The notes under the pieces: model-generated
Seen by the model: only the letters and a program-made list of their open reading frames with translations
Told to the model about the DNA's origin: nothing
Database searches by the model: none
Shown: positions 17,616 to 25,607 of the stretch, in pieces
Numbering within the stretch: the stretch's first letter is position 1
Layout of the letters: every line of letters starts with the position of its first letter
Assembly (NCBI GenBank): GCA_020440915.1
Contig: JAGRNE010000004.1
Span: 1-41,007, forward strand
Direction of reading: 5' to 3'
Length of the DNA stretch: 41,007 nt
Origin: Leptospiraceae bacterium
GTDB taxonomy: Bacteria; Spirochaetota; Leptospiria; Leptospirales; Leptonemataceae
Position numbers and translations under genes: made by a program

Positions 17616-18629
17616 ATGACTGTAGATGAACTAAAACAAACCCTGGAGCCCTGGCTGAAAGAACGATTTCAATCCGAGGTCAAGATATTCGATGTCATTC
17701 CGTTGAGTGGAGGGGCCTGTCAGGAAAACAGCCTTCTGGAGCTGGAAGTTATGGGAGGACAGCGCAAAGGTTCCCATAGACTGGTGCTCCGCTCCGATCG
17801 CGGAAGCTCCCTGTTCTCCAGCTTGAACCGCAAACAGGAATTCGAAGTTGCCAGAGCGGCCTTCCAGGCCGGCACCCGAACACCGGAGCCTTTCTTCTAC
17901 GAAATGGACGAAGCCGTGCTGGGCAAACCGTTCTCTCTTCTGGAATGGGTTCCAGGAAAAGCCACCGGACGCTATGTGGTAAAGGACCGGGCCCTCAAAG
18001 ACATTCGTAAGCAGTTACCGGGGCAGCTTGCCGCTAATCTGGCTCATATCCATTCTGTGAAGTCCGACCACCCGGAACTGGACTTCCTTCGAGTACCTGA
18101 GACCAGCCCTGCTCTGGAGGGCTGTCAGGAAATGCGCCAGGAGGTTCAGCAGTTGCTGGAAGCCCACCCGGCCATGGAGTTGGCCCTGAACTGGCTGGAA
18201 CAGAATGCGCAGCCCACTGATCAGTTGGTTCTGGTCCACGGAGACTTTCGCACCGGCAACTTTATGGTCAGCCCCGAAGGATTGCACGGAATCCTGGACT
18301 GGGAGTTTGCTCACTTTGGAGATCGCCACGAAGACATTAGCTGGTTATGCATGCGGGACTGGCGATTCGGAAAGCTCAACCTGGAAGCCGGCGGTATCTC
18401 CAGCCGCACCGAGTTTTACGAGGCCTATGAAAAAGCCTCGGGCGCCAGGGTTGATCCGAATCAGGTGCGCTACTGGGAGGTGATGGGCAATCTTCGATGG
18501 GCCGTGGGCGCCGCCGGCCAGGCGGAACGACATCTGAGCGGAAAGACCAGAGGTATTGAGCTTGCTGCCATTGGCCGAAGAGTTGGCGAAATGGAATACG
18601 AGATGCTTCGCCTGATTGAAGAAGGCTGA
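17616..18629 (+). CDS. APH-family kinase, LvaA/ACAD10-11-type hydroxyacyl-CoA kinase candidate
   Basis: A 337-residue protein with the aminoglycoside-phosphotransferase kinase fold. The catalytic loop HGDFRTGN lies at 208-215 (Asp210, Asn215) and the metal-binding ILDWEFAHFGD at 226-235. LLEWVPGKATGRY matches the 'phosphotransferase family' associated with acyl-CoA dehydrogenases rather than antibiotic resistance. In Pseudomonas putida, LvaA of this type phosphorylates hydroxyvaleryl-CoA, and in animals the same domain is fused to the dehydrogenase in ACAD10/11. The DUF6285-like and histidine phosphatase genes follow on the same strand. Antibiotic or other small-molecule phosphorylation is the alternative. 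No clear ribosome binding site precedes the ATG. Confidence 0.85.
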   Translation: MTVDELKQTLEPWLKERFQSEVKIFDVIPLSGGACQENSLLELEVMGGQRKGSHRLVLRSDRGSSLFSSLNRKQEFEVARAAFQAGTRTPEPFFYEMDEAVLGKPFSLLEWVPGKATGRYVVKDRALKDIRKQLPGQLAANLAHIHSVKSDHPELDFLRVPETSPALEGCQEMRQEVQQLLEAHPAMELALNWLEQNAQPTDQLVLVHGDFRTGNFMVSPEGLHGILDWEFAHFGDRHEDISWLCMRDWRFGKLNLEAGGISSRTEFYEAYEKASGARVDPNQVRYWEVMGNLRWAVGAAGQAERHLSGKTRGIELAAIGRRVGEMEYEMLRLIEEG

Positions 18630-18789
18630 GCTCCATCATGAAACGCAGTCTGGAATATCTGTGGAAAACATTGCGGAGCAACGCTGCAAGCCGCTTTCGT
18701 TGCCAGGAATTCTTGTCACCTGGAAGCCAGGATTTGAACTATCTGAATCATGCCGGCAAAGCTCCGGCCGTGCAAAAAGAGGAAAGAAA

Positions 18790-19182
18790 ATGCAATACAG
18801 ACCAGAAGCCGCCGATCTTTGCGAAGCCATCGCCGATTTTCTATTAAAGGAAGTCCTGCCTGCTGCACAATCCGACGAGCTCTCCTACAAGGCCCTGGTA
18901 AGCTGGAATATGCTGGGCGTGGTGGCCCGGGAGTTGCGGGATGAAGAAGACCTGCTCAGAAATGAAGCGGGAAGGCTGCATCAATTGTTGGATGAACCGG
19001 GCCTAGAAGACCTGCAAACGCTGCAGGATGTTAAGCAAAGAATCGCATCGTTGAACGACAAGCTGGCCGAAAAGATTCGAAGCGAAGGTGTGGCCGATCC
19101 GAAAGGTCAGATCTGGGCACATGTGAAACAAACATTGGCAGAGAATCTGAGCATCTCCAATCCCAGGTTCCAGACCGAATAA
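18790..19182 (+). CDS. DUF6285-like protein, LvaB-type partner of the kinase
   Basis: A 130-residue helical protein starting MQYRPEAADLCEAIADFLLKEVLP, the pattern expected of DUF6285 proteins that sit beside LvaA-type kinases. In the levulinate pathway a small protein (LvaB) is needed for kinase activity, so this is probably a kinase subunit or chaperone. The ATG at 18790 has AGGAAAG directly upstream; a longer frame from 18616 would add 58 residues overlapping the kinase stop and not resembling the family. The 160-base gap after the kinase holds no convincing gene. Its stop overlaps the next start (TAATG). The family assignment is from memory of the pattern. Confidence 0.8.
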   Translation: MQYRPEAADLCEAIADFLLKEVLPAAQSDELSYKALVSWNMLGVVARELRDEEDLLRNEAGRLHQLLDEPGLEDLQTLQDVKQRIASLNDKLAEKIRSEGVADPKGQIWAHVKQTLAENLSISNPRFQTE

Positions 19183-19859
19183 TGCATCTGCATCTGATTC
19201 GCCACGGTCAGGCAAATGCCCTGGGCAGCGATTACGATCAGCTCACCGAAAAGGGCCATCTGCAGGCTCGCACTCTGGGAAAACATCTTCGCAGTACAGG
19301 CATCGCAATCCGTCACTTTGTTCGGGGCACTCTGCGAAGACATGAAGAAACGCTGCTGAGCCTGCTGGGGGGATTGGAGCTGAATCCGAAAGAATGCGAT
19401 ATCAGAGTTCTTCCCGGCCTGGATGAAATTGATCCCGATACCTGGAAATCCCTGGCGATTAAGTTGGCCGAAGAAGATCGGAGCGTTGCGCGCCTTCTGG
19501 AGGAAATGCGCCATGCGCAAGGCCAGGGCCGACGCCGACGCCTGGCGGCCATCACCGGACGAGTCCTGCAAACCTGGATTATGGATGGCAGCGCGGAATT
19601 CGCAGAATTTCGGGATCGGATTCTGGATACACTGGCCGGTCTGGAAGTGACCGATACATTGGCTGTTAGTTCCGGAACTCCCATCGCAATTGCCATCGCC
19701 GCGAGCCTGCAAGACAATCAACCGGATTCAGTCTTCCACTGGCTGCGGCATCTGGGAAACACTTCCTACTCTCTTCTGGAGATTAAGAAAGGACGACTAT
19801 CTCCACTTCTGTTGAACAGCCAGGAACACCTGCAAAAAGACCAGCGAACGCTAATGTAG
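19182..19859 (+). CDS. Histidine phosphatase-family protein lacking the second catalytic His
   Basis: A 225-residue member of the histidine phosphatase (phosphoglycerate mutase-like) superfamily. LIRHGQAN gives the nucleophile His8, and the GLDEID acid region is present near residue 82. The second His, normally in a VSHG motif, is replaced: the equivalent stretch reads AVSSGTPIAIA (161-171). This may be characteristic of the subgroup linked to APH-type kinases and acyl-CoA dehydrogenases. It could remove phosphate from phospho-acyl-CoA or recycle a stalled intermediate, or bind without catalysis. Translation is coupled to the DUF6285-like gene by a one-base overlap, completing a three-gene operon. 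Confidence 0.85.
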   Translation: MHLHLIRHGQANALGSDYDQLTEKGHLQARTLGKHLRSTGIAIRHFVRGTLRRHEETLLSLLGGLELNPKECDIRVLPGLDEIDPDTWKSLAIKLAEEDRSVARLLEEMRHAQGQGRRRRLAAITGRVLQTWIMDGSAEFAEFRDRILDTLAGLEVTDTLAVSSGTPIAIAIAASLQDNQPDSVFHWLRHLGNTSYSLLEIKKGRLSPLLLNSQEHLQKDQRTLM

Positions 19860-19899
19860 CAAAAGGTCTGCCCGGAAGGATGAACTCTACGGAGGGAAC

Positions 19900-19944
19900 C
19901 TACAGAGACTACAGAGACTACAGAGACTACAGAGACTACAGAGA
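19900..19944. repeat. Five tandem copies of a 9-bp unit
   Basis: The unit CTACAGAGA is repeated five times without change. It lies between two convergent genes, and its last copy supplies the TAG stop codon of the DUF3187-type gene on the minus strand. Copy number is a multiple of three bases, and change in number would not alter that protein. It may be a variable-number locus. Confidence 0.95.
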
Positions 19945-21189
19945 GCGACTGATGGAGATATGCAGGCCAATGTCCGGCGTTGTAGAATATGTAATCAGGT
20001 TTTCGATGACTGCAAACTCCAGGCGATAGCTACCCACCGGACGGGAAAAACCAAGCGCGATTTGGTGACCCTCGTCGGAAAGCCTGCCGAAATCCTTAAC
20101 CGGCCGGCTCAGAAAAACATACTCCGCGAACAAATCCAGACCTTGCATACGGTATCCAATGCGAGGACGAACCGCCCACTGCTGGGCCGGCAATTGTAGC
20201 AAGCGAAACTCGCGACGCTCAAAAACCGTATAAGAAAGACCAAGGTTCCAGTAGGCGCCTTCCATTTCAGAGGATCGCAGTACTGCAGAGGCCGAAAACG
20301 ATCGGCCGGTATTGCCGGCCACCACCGAAGAGGAACCTTCTTCGGCAAGCTGAACGGAGAACACAGCGGAATCCAGAAACAGGATACCCAGGTCTGCCAT
20401 GATGGGTACCTGATAATCCAGAAAGAACCTCAATTCTCCGTGCCCGGATCGATTTCCGGCTCCCAGATTGTCTTCCGGCCAGTAGTCCGGGCGCGTCCCA
20501 GAAATGTAGGCGCTTTCCGGATCCAGAATCAGATTTAGGGGTGGATCGCTTCTGGTTCTGGGATACAATCGGGGCGAATACTGATCCAGCAGGAGCCGCT
20601 CCAATCGCATTAAATACGGATAGTACGGCCCCAGCGGTTCGTAGCTTGCGTTGAACTTGTTTCGCGGGAATCGATCCCGTTGGCCCTGAGTGATTCCGAA
20701 AGATGAGTGAAATCGTTCAATGGTATGATCAAAGATACCGCCGCCCTGAATAATGTACGGCGCCGATACTCCTATGCGAAACCTATCGGTAAGTCCATAA
20801 GACATGCTGGCGTTCAGACGGATCTCTTCCCCGTCCAGGATGAAGCGGTCGGATTGAATGGACCAGACATTCATCCAACCTGCAGAAAACTGGATCCTGG
20901 CTTCTCCTTCTCTCCATCGCTGGGCGCCCCGGGGTAAGGCGGGCATGCGAATACTCTGAAACGTGGCCGCATATGGATAATCGATGTATGCGTAGGCCGG
21001 CTGTGAGCACAGAACCAGGATTGCTCCCGCATAAAAGGAGATTCGTAGAAGAATTCTAGTGCGGAAGTAAAGACCGGTACCTGAGAAAAGTCGAAGCCTG
21101 CCTGCTGCAGAGAAAAGCGCAATACCGGCCAGTCGCCTTCGCTGAACCTGGAGACCGGTTTCGGCCTCATCGAAGTCGCCTGGAATCAT
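19936..21189 (-). CDS. DUF3187-type outer-membrane beta-barrel protein
   Basis: A 417-residue protein whose mature part matches the DUF3187 pattern: GEEIRLNASMSYGLTDRFRIGVSAPYIIQGGGIFDHTIERFHSSFGITQGQ compressed here to its key elements (GLTDR, PYIIQGGG, FHxxFG, QGQRDRFPR). Alternating strands to the end and aromatic residues suggest an outer-membrane barrel of about 10-14 strands. A signal peptide is present but far in: FYAGAILVLCSQPAYA ends near residue 67. Its ATG (21189) directly abuts the stop of the glycosyltransferase gene, and no better ATG, GTG or TTG occurs before the signal peptide, so the leader is unusually long. It is the last gene of the radical SAM-GT2 operon. Confidence 0.78.
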   Translation of the reverse strand: MIPGDFDEAETGLQVQRRRLAGIALFSAAGRLRLFSGTGLYFRTRILLRISFYAGAILVLCSQPAYAYIDYPYAATFQSIRMPALPRGAQRWREGEARIQFSAGWMNVWSIQSDRFILDGEEIRLNASMSYGLTDRFRIGVSAPYIIQGGGIFDHTIERFHSSFGITQGQRDRFPRNKFNASYEPLGPYYPYLMRLERLLLDQYSPRLYPRTRSDPPLNLILDPESAYISGTRPDYWPEDNLGAGNRSGHGELRFFLDYQVPIMADLGILFLDSAVFSVQLAEEGSSSVVAGNTGRSFSASAVLRSSEMEGAYWNLGLSYTVFERREFRLLQLPAQQWAVRPRIGYRMQGLDLFAEYVFLSRPVKDFGRLSDEGHQIALGFSRPVGSYRLEFAVIENLITYSTTPDIGLHISISRSL

Positions 21190-22245
21190 TTAGCAAATTT
21201 GCATTCTATTCAATTCGTACTCTACCACTTTTTTTTCGGATCGAAGTAGGCTGAAGAGTCCGCGCCAGAGGCCGAGACCGTAGAAAAAATGTACACAGAA
21301 GAAAAGGAAGGGCAGACGGAAAACGGAAAACGCGGAACGGGGTTTCTGGATCCGCGCAAATGTGAGCGAGCCTGCGAAAAGGACAATGCCAGAGTACGGC
21401 GGCAGAGCGGCGATGTAGACCAGCAGAGCTGCGGTCCAGGGCCAGCGTAGAATATGCGACGCTTCCTGCAGTGTCACCCTGCCAAGCTCCATATACTCCC
21501 CGGACGTAAAAAAGCCAATTAGAACCATGGGCAATGCAGCAATGAAGCCTGCAAAGAGAGCGGGAAGAAAAAAAACGCAGTTTTGAATTCTGAAGTCCAC
21601 TGTCATCTGCTTGAAACGCCCTCTTCCGTAGCCCATAAGCATTCTGAGGAAGCTCTTGAGGTCAGGCCTGGGACTGCGATGAACGCGAATCTCTGGATCG
21701 TACATCAACTTATAACCGGCGCTCTGAATCCGGTTCATGAATTCGTTTTCTTCGTTGGGATAGAGATCTTCGCGGAAGTAACCCAGCTTATCCAGCACCG
21801 TCTTGCGGATAAAAAGATTGCACAGTATTAGTTCCCGGTCGGTGGCTTCGCGTACCGGGCCGCTGGAGCGATAGCGATCGGCCACCGGACCCACGGCAAG
21901 CGGCGAGGCCAGAACGGCGGAGAAGTCCTTCTGTATGCCATGCTGCCCTTCCCTGGGGAGGTTTGGCCCGCCCACTACTGCGACCTCTGGATCTTCAAAA
22001 AGCGCCAGAGCGCGCTTGAGATTCTGAGGCTCCGGCTCGGAATCGTTGTCCAGGAAATAGATGATATCACCCTGGCTTTCACGGATGCAGGCATTGCGCT
22101 GAACGGAAGGATGATTGCCGGAAACAGTAAAGAGTTCTACTTCAATGCCCGATGCGTCCATCCTGCGAAGATGGCGCACCGCTTCGTCCAGAGATTCCTC
22201 TCTTCGATGGGGAATGATAACGGAAAGGCCCGGTGTCACAGACAT
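21190..22245 (-). CDS. GT2-family glycosyltransferase with C-terminal membrane helices
   Basis: A 351-residue family 2 glycosyltransferase. LSVIIPHRRE opens the nucleotide-sugar domain, DIIYFLDNDSEPE carries the DxD-type metal motif, and NEENEFMNRIQSAGYKLMYDPEIRVHRSPR matches the acceptor-side ED motif and its downstream histidine. After residue about 230, three hydrophobic segments (CVFFLPALFAGFIAALPMVLIGFF and two later ones) anchor it in the inner membrane. It likely adds a sugar to a lipid-linked acceptor. It starts 25 bases after the radical SAM gene and abuts the DUF3187-type gene, so the three are one operon. Sugar and acceptor are unknown. Confidence 0.87.
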   Translation of the reverse strand: MSVTPGLSVIIPHRREESLDEAVRHLRRMDASGIEVELFTVSGNHPSVQRNACIRESQGDIIYFLDNDSEPEPQNLKRALALFEDPEVAVVGGPNLPREGQHGIQKDFSAVLASPLAVGPVADRYRSSGPVREATDRELILCNLFIRKTVLDKLGYFREDLYPNEENEFMNRIQSAGYKLMYDPEIRVHRSPRPDLKSFLRMLMGYGRGRFKQMTVDFRIQNCVFFLPALFAGFIAALPMVLIGFFTSGEYMELGRVTLQEASHILRWPWTAALLVYIAALPPYSGIVLFAGSLTFARIQKPRSAFSVFRLPFLFFCVHFFYGLGLWRGLFSLLRSEKKVVEYELNRMQIC

Positions 22246-22270
22246 GGGCCATTCCAGGAATCGGAAACCG

Positions 22271-23365
22271 TCAGGCTAGGATTTTTTTGGCCATCAACCC
22301 TGCTGCCCGGGTACCCGCTTTCGTAAACTCCCCAGCATTGAAACTGATGTTACAGCTGGCATTGCATTCATGGGTGCAGAAGCATTTGGTATCCACAACC
22401 CAGTCGGCGATTTCTTTGTTGCGTTCGCTAAACCAGAGTTTGCGGAAATCCATATCGAAATCTCGAATGTTTCCGATCATTTTTTCCGGTCCAAACATTT
22501 CGCAAGGATAGACGTCGCCATTGGGATACAGGACGCCGAAGATCCGGGAAGCGTAGCATAGAGTCTGGAACTTCTTTTCTTCGTAGGTTTTCAAAATCAG
22601 TTCGTAGCGCCGTGTGGACATTGCGGCCAGAAAAGGATCGAATCCTGGCAATTTGGCATCCATCAAATCATCCCGAATTCGCTGAGTTACCTTGCGAAAT
22701 TTGGAAATGTCGATGTTCTTCACCGCAGGATCTTTGGGGGTTCCGCGAATCAAGTTTATTGTAACGTTGTCCGGCTCTTTGGATTTGAGGTGATCATACA
22801 CATCATCGATCTGATCTTGATTGGTAGCTGTAAAGGTGGTGATGAAGCCCATCTTCAGGTTCTTGTATTCCTTCTTCAGAGGCTTCAGTTCGTCGAACGT
22901 CTTCATGGTAGTGCGAAATAGACCGGAACCGCCCTTTCCGCCGGAGCGAATACGATTGTGCTCTTCTTCCAGCCCATCCACAGAGAAGTTCAGCGTTACC
23001 AGCATATCCGGACACTTTTCCAGCATCCTGGGAAGGATTTCCTGGGTCTTTTTCAGATAGGTGCCATTTGTGGGTATCGTCAGATAGTTGGTCTGATTGT
23101 GTTTATAGAAAGCGTGAGTGACGTCGTCCAGATCGTCGCGCAGAAAAGGTTCGCCGCCGCTGTAGTTAAGCACCGGAAATGGATCCATGGTAGAAGCCAT
23201 CCGATTGATCTCTTCTACAGTCATTTCCTGGGTAGGCAGATTGAGTTCGGCCGAGTAGAAACAGTGCTCACATTTCAGGTTGCAACGATTGGTAACGAAA
23301 AAGGTTAGATAGAGAGGCGTGCGTCCGCCTTTGTAGAATAATCTGGGTATGTAACGTGCTAGCAT
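22271..23365 (-). CDS. Radical SAM protein with SPASM-type C-terminus
   Basis: A 364-residue radical SAM enzyme. CNLKCEHC gives Cys28, Cys32 and Cys35 for the SAM-binding cluster, and NYSGGEPFLRDDL and the TIPTNGTY strand follow in the expected order. The C-terminal part has a SPASM-like cysteine pattern (LCYASRIFGVLYPNGDVYPCEMF, later CFCTHECNASC), which binds one or two extra clusters. SPASM enzymes modify peptides, sugars or lipids. The start at 23365 has GGAGG upstream. It leads an operon with a GT2 enzyme and an outer-membrane protein, which argues for a role in an envelope glycoconjugate rather than a peptide product; no small precursor-peptide gene is apparent next to it. Confidence 0.88.
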   Translation of the reverse strand: MLARYIPRLFYKGGRTPLYLTFFVTNRCNLKCEHCFYSAELNLPTQEMTVEEINRMASTMDPFPVLNYSGGEPFLRDDLDDVTHAFYKHNQTNYLTIPTNGTYLKKTQEILPRMLEKCPDMLVTLNFSVDGLEEEHNRIRSGGKGGSGLFRTTMKTFDELKPLKKEYKNLKMGFITTFTATNQDQIDDVYDHLKSKEPDNVTINLIRGTPKDPAVKNIDISKFRKVTQRIRDDLMDAKLPGFDPFLAAMSTRRYELILKTYEEKKFQTLCYASRIFGVLYPNGDVYPCEMFGPEKMIGNIRDFDMDFRKLWFSERNKEIADWVVDTKCFCTHECNASCNISFNAGEFTKAGTRAAGLMAKKILA

Positions 23366-23473
23366 GAGTCCTCCGAAAACCGACTGTGTTTTTCAGAGCT
23401 GCAGAGCGAAAATCCTCGAATTTCCCGCTGGAGCTCCTGTTCGCCGGCGCAGTCCCAAGCAAGGACTGCTGGT

Positions 23474-23495
23474 ATAAAAATGCCCCGGCAGGGGC
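23474..23495 (-). terminator. Second terminator-like hairpin downstream of flaA1
   Basis: On the minus strand GCCCC-TGCC-GGGGC (23495-23482) is followed by ATTTTTAT. It lies 130 bases beyond the first flaA1 terminator and 109 bases before the radical SAM start. It may be a back-up terminator or the end of a small RNA from the 23496-23626 interval. Confidence 0.6.
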
Positions 23496-23626
23496 CTGGC
23501 AACATTTAATGATGTGCCCGGCCACTCTTGCAAGCCTTTTTTGCGGCGCACAATAAGTCCGGGAATCCCCTCGGGGCCATCGAGGCCCTCGGAAGGACAG
23601 ATTCTCCTCCTGGTCCCTTACAAATC
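23496..23626 (-). other. Structured interval between two terminators
   Basis: No ORF of note is found. The minus strand has GC-rich complementary segments (for example CCTCG with CGAGG near 23575-23590) and ends at the second terminator. It could encode a small RNA or belong to the flaA 3' region. I see no recognised riboswitch signature. No promoter is evident. Confidence 0.3.
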
Positions 23627-23655
23627 AAAAAGGCGGGCCCGTAGGCGCCGCCTTT
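23627..23655 (-). terminator. Intrinsic terminator of the flaA operon
   Basis: On the minus strand AAAGGCGG and CCGCCTTT pair in an 8-bp stem around an 11-base loop and run into TTTTT. It begins about 47 bases after the flaA1 stop. Confidence 0.8.
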
Positions 23656-23702
23656 CTCTGCACAGATGCAGATGGTTGGATTGGGATTTTTGAAAACCCG
23701 GA

Positions 23703-24734
23703 TTAACCGTTCGGCTGATCGGTCAGAGGTTTGGCAGGTCCGGGTGCCTGGCTACAATCCTTGAGCTCGATAAGATCCGGATTTCTGGCATGTTTGCGAA
23801 TCATGTTAAGAAGTTTGTTCTTTCTTTCGCAATCGGCAGCGTCAAAATCCAGGCCGGCGCCATCGAAGTGTACCTCAAATACGTTGGTCAGAACTCGCAG
23901 TTCATCGAAGAAGATGTACACGGTCTCCAGAGAAGTTTCCGGGGTCGCCCTTAGCTTGAACTGACGAAATACAAGGTTCTTGGTCTGAGGAAAGGAACTG
24001 ATATCCTGAGGCACCTGACGAGGAATCTTGATGGTCAGCGGTCGCCACCCAACGAAATCCACGGAGCCAAAGTCATAGATATGAGTATCCCCTTTCCAGT
24101 CTTCGATCCATCCTTCCAGACGATACTCATTGCCTCGACCCAGAACCCATACCGAAACCTGGTTAACCTGACCGGGCAGTTCAACGCCAGTGACGCAATC
24201 CACCATCTGGGCTCGGTTTCCTTTAGTGGTTGCGGACAACGCCGGATTATCATAGCAGCCTTTGGCTTCATAGTTCTCAGCCAGAGCCAACTCGTTCAAA
24301 TACGGGCGAGGGCGCTCGACGGTGTATTGATCCACGGAAGGAGGGCGAATGGTAACAACGTTGTAGCCTGGAAAGGTAAAGGCAAACTTAACGCCCAGAA
24401 CTCTGGCCTGATCGTAATCTTCGTTTTCCTTGATATCCCGGGGCGTTCCCTTGATCAGTTTTACTTCGCGCTCGGATTGAAGATTGGAGGCTTCCGGCTG
24501 GTATGGCCCCTGAGCTCTTGTATCCTTGTCGGTTAGAACTTCCCAGCCATATCCTCCGCCGGAGTAATCTCTGTCCCAGCTTTCCACAGTGATGGCTCGG
24601 AGTTCGGCGGCGCTTACATCGCTTCCCACCGCCGTTTCCACTCCGGCCTTACCGGTAAGGGCGTATCCGCCCACCAGAGCAACTACGGAGAGAGCTCCCA
24701 GGGCAGTAGTATAGGTTTTCCAGTTTGCTTTCAT
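23703..24734 (-). CDS. flaA1: Flagellar filament sheath protein FlaA1
   Basis: A 343-residue exported FlaA-family protein, which coats the core of spirochaete periplasmic flagella and affects filament coiling. The N-terminal signal ([22 protein letters not shown]) is followed by the FlaA domain: [84 protein letters not shown] broken here only for quoting, whose core is [10 protein letters not shown] and [13 protein letters not shown]. The VWVLGR and GWR elements recur in FlaA2 next door. Its length matches the longer Leptospira paralogue. The C-terminal tail ([17 protein letters not shown]) is Pro-rich. It starts 27 bases after flaA2 and ends before a good terminator. Confidence 0.9.
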   Translation of the reverse strand: MKANWKTYTTALGALSVVALVGGYALTGKAGVETAVGSDVSAAELRAITVESWDRDYSGGGYGWEVLTDKDTRAQGPYQPEASNLQSEREVKLIKGTPRDIKENEDYDQARVLGVKFAFTFPGYNVVTIRPPSVDQYTVERPRPYLNELALAENYEAKGCYDNPALSATTKGNRAQMVDCVTGVELPGQVNQVSVWVLGRGNEYRLEGWIEDWKGDTHIYDFGSVDFVGWRPLTIKIPRQVPQDISSFPQTKNLVFRQFKLRATPETSLETVYIFFDELRVLTNVFEVHFDGAGLDFDAADCERKNKLLNMIRKHARNPDLIELKDCSQAPGPAKPLTDQPNG

Positions 24735-24761
24735 AGATCTATCCCCAATTTGATCCCAGTC

Positions 24762-25475
24762 TTACCAGTTGTCCTTGATCTCGGATCCCGGGTATTGTTG
24801 TTCGCTCTGATCTACCAGAACCTTCAGTCCATCTACATAGAAGTAGAAGGTTCCAGGAACTTCATGCACATCATGCGTTACAAATAGGCTGACAAAATGC
24901 AGGTTCTTGTCCAGCAGCGAGTAGCGTGTGCTTTGCGGCAGCCAGCCAGGAACAGTTACGGTGAGTTTTCTCCAACCGAAGAAATCCAACCGTCCCATTT
25001 CCAGCTTATGAACCTTACCGCGATAATCGCGCAGCTTGATGCTCAGAGTATGGCGAAAATTTCGGCCCAGCACCCAGACGGAAAACTGGCGCGCTTTACC
25101 TTTAATTACATACTCATGAGGAGGAGCAACTTCCACACGGTCGAAACCTCGCTCATTGAAGAAGGTTTTTACTCCCAGTATATGGTTGGGATTGTCCGGA
25201 TTCTGGTTCAGGCTCAGGGCCTCTCCTTCCGGCGGTCTTGCGTTCTCGTCGTCAGTGGCGCGAATCTCTCCGCGCTGAACGATTTTCAACGTCTTGGTTT
25301 CTCCCAGCGGCGATGTAGAGTCCGCCACCCAGTCTTCCGCTTCTTCAAAGGTCTCCAGATCCAGCAGTCTTAGCGGGCTCTGGTTCGAAGGTTGATTCTG
25401 AGCGTTCGGATCCTCTGCGAACACTGCAGTGGACAGAAGATAAAGGCTGAGGAGTAAAAACGTCCGTGTTTTCAT
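24762..25475 (-). CDS. flaA2: Flagellar filament sheath protein FlaA2
   Basis: A 237-residue paralogue of FlaA1 with a clear signal peptide (MKTRTFLLLSLYLLSTAVFA) and the same fold markers: ARQFSVWVLGRNFRH, KLEMGRLDFFGWRKLTVTVP and FYFYVDGLKVLVD. Together with FlaA1 it forms the outer sheath of the periplasmic filament. I set the start at the ATG at 25475, because AGGAG lies just upstream and the signal peptide begins there; a longer frame to 25979 overlaps the thiolase and is an artefact. A sigma-28-like element (25505-25532) precedes it. It is first in the flaA2-flaA1 operon and divergent from the thiolase. Confidence 0.9.
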   Translation of the reverse strand: MKTRTFLLLSLYLLSTAVFAEDPNAQNQPSNQSPLRLLDLETFEEAEDWVADSTSPLGETKTLKIVQRGEIRATDDENARPPEGEALSLNQNPDNPNHILGVKTFFNERGFDRVEVAPPHEYVIKGKARQFSVWVLGRNFRHTLSIKLRDYRGKVHKLEMGRLDFFGWRKLTVTVPGWLPQSTRYSLLDKNLHFVSLFVTHDVHEVPGTFYFYVDGLKVLVDQSEQQYPGSEIKDNW

Positions 25476-25504
25476 ATAATGGCTCCTATTACTGGTCCTT
25501 TCTC

Positions 25505-25532
25505 TTATCGGTGAATTTAAAAGCAAACCTGG
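25505..25532 (-). promoter_or_regulatory. Candidate sigma-28 (FliA) promoter of flaA2
   Basis: On the minus strand ACCGATAA (25512-25505) differs by one base from the FliA -10 consensus GCCGATAA. CCAGGTTT (25532-25525), with the GTTT core of the -35 element, stands 12 bases upstream. The predicted start site is about 20-25 bases before the flaA2 ATG. Confidence 0.45.
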
Positions 25533-25607
25533 CATATCCCCTGGAATTTTCCCTTTGAAAAAGAAAAAAGCAATCGTTTTCTGCCACCGGGTTTTCATAC
25601 ACAGTTC

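Noticed and set aside
17616..18629. Aminoglycoside resistance gene
   Set aside because: The fold is that of APH kinases, but the LLEWVPG pattern and DUF6285-like and phosphatase neighbours point to acyl-CoA metabolism.
18638..18847. 69-codon frame between the kinase and DUF6285-like genes
   Set aside because: It runs into the DUF6285-like gene in another frame, has no ribosome binding site and no conserved feature.
22271..23365. Peptide-modifying (RiPP) radical SAM system
   Set aside because: No short precursor gene is found beside it; the linked genes are a glycosyltransferase and an outer-membrane protein.
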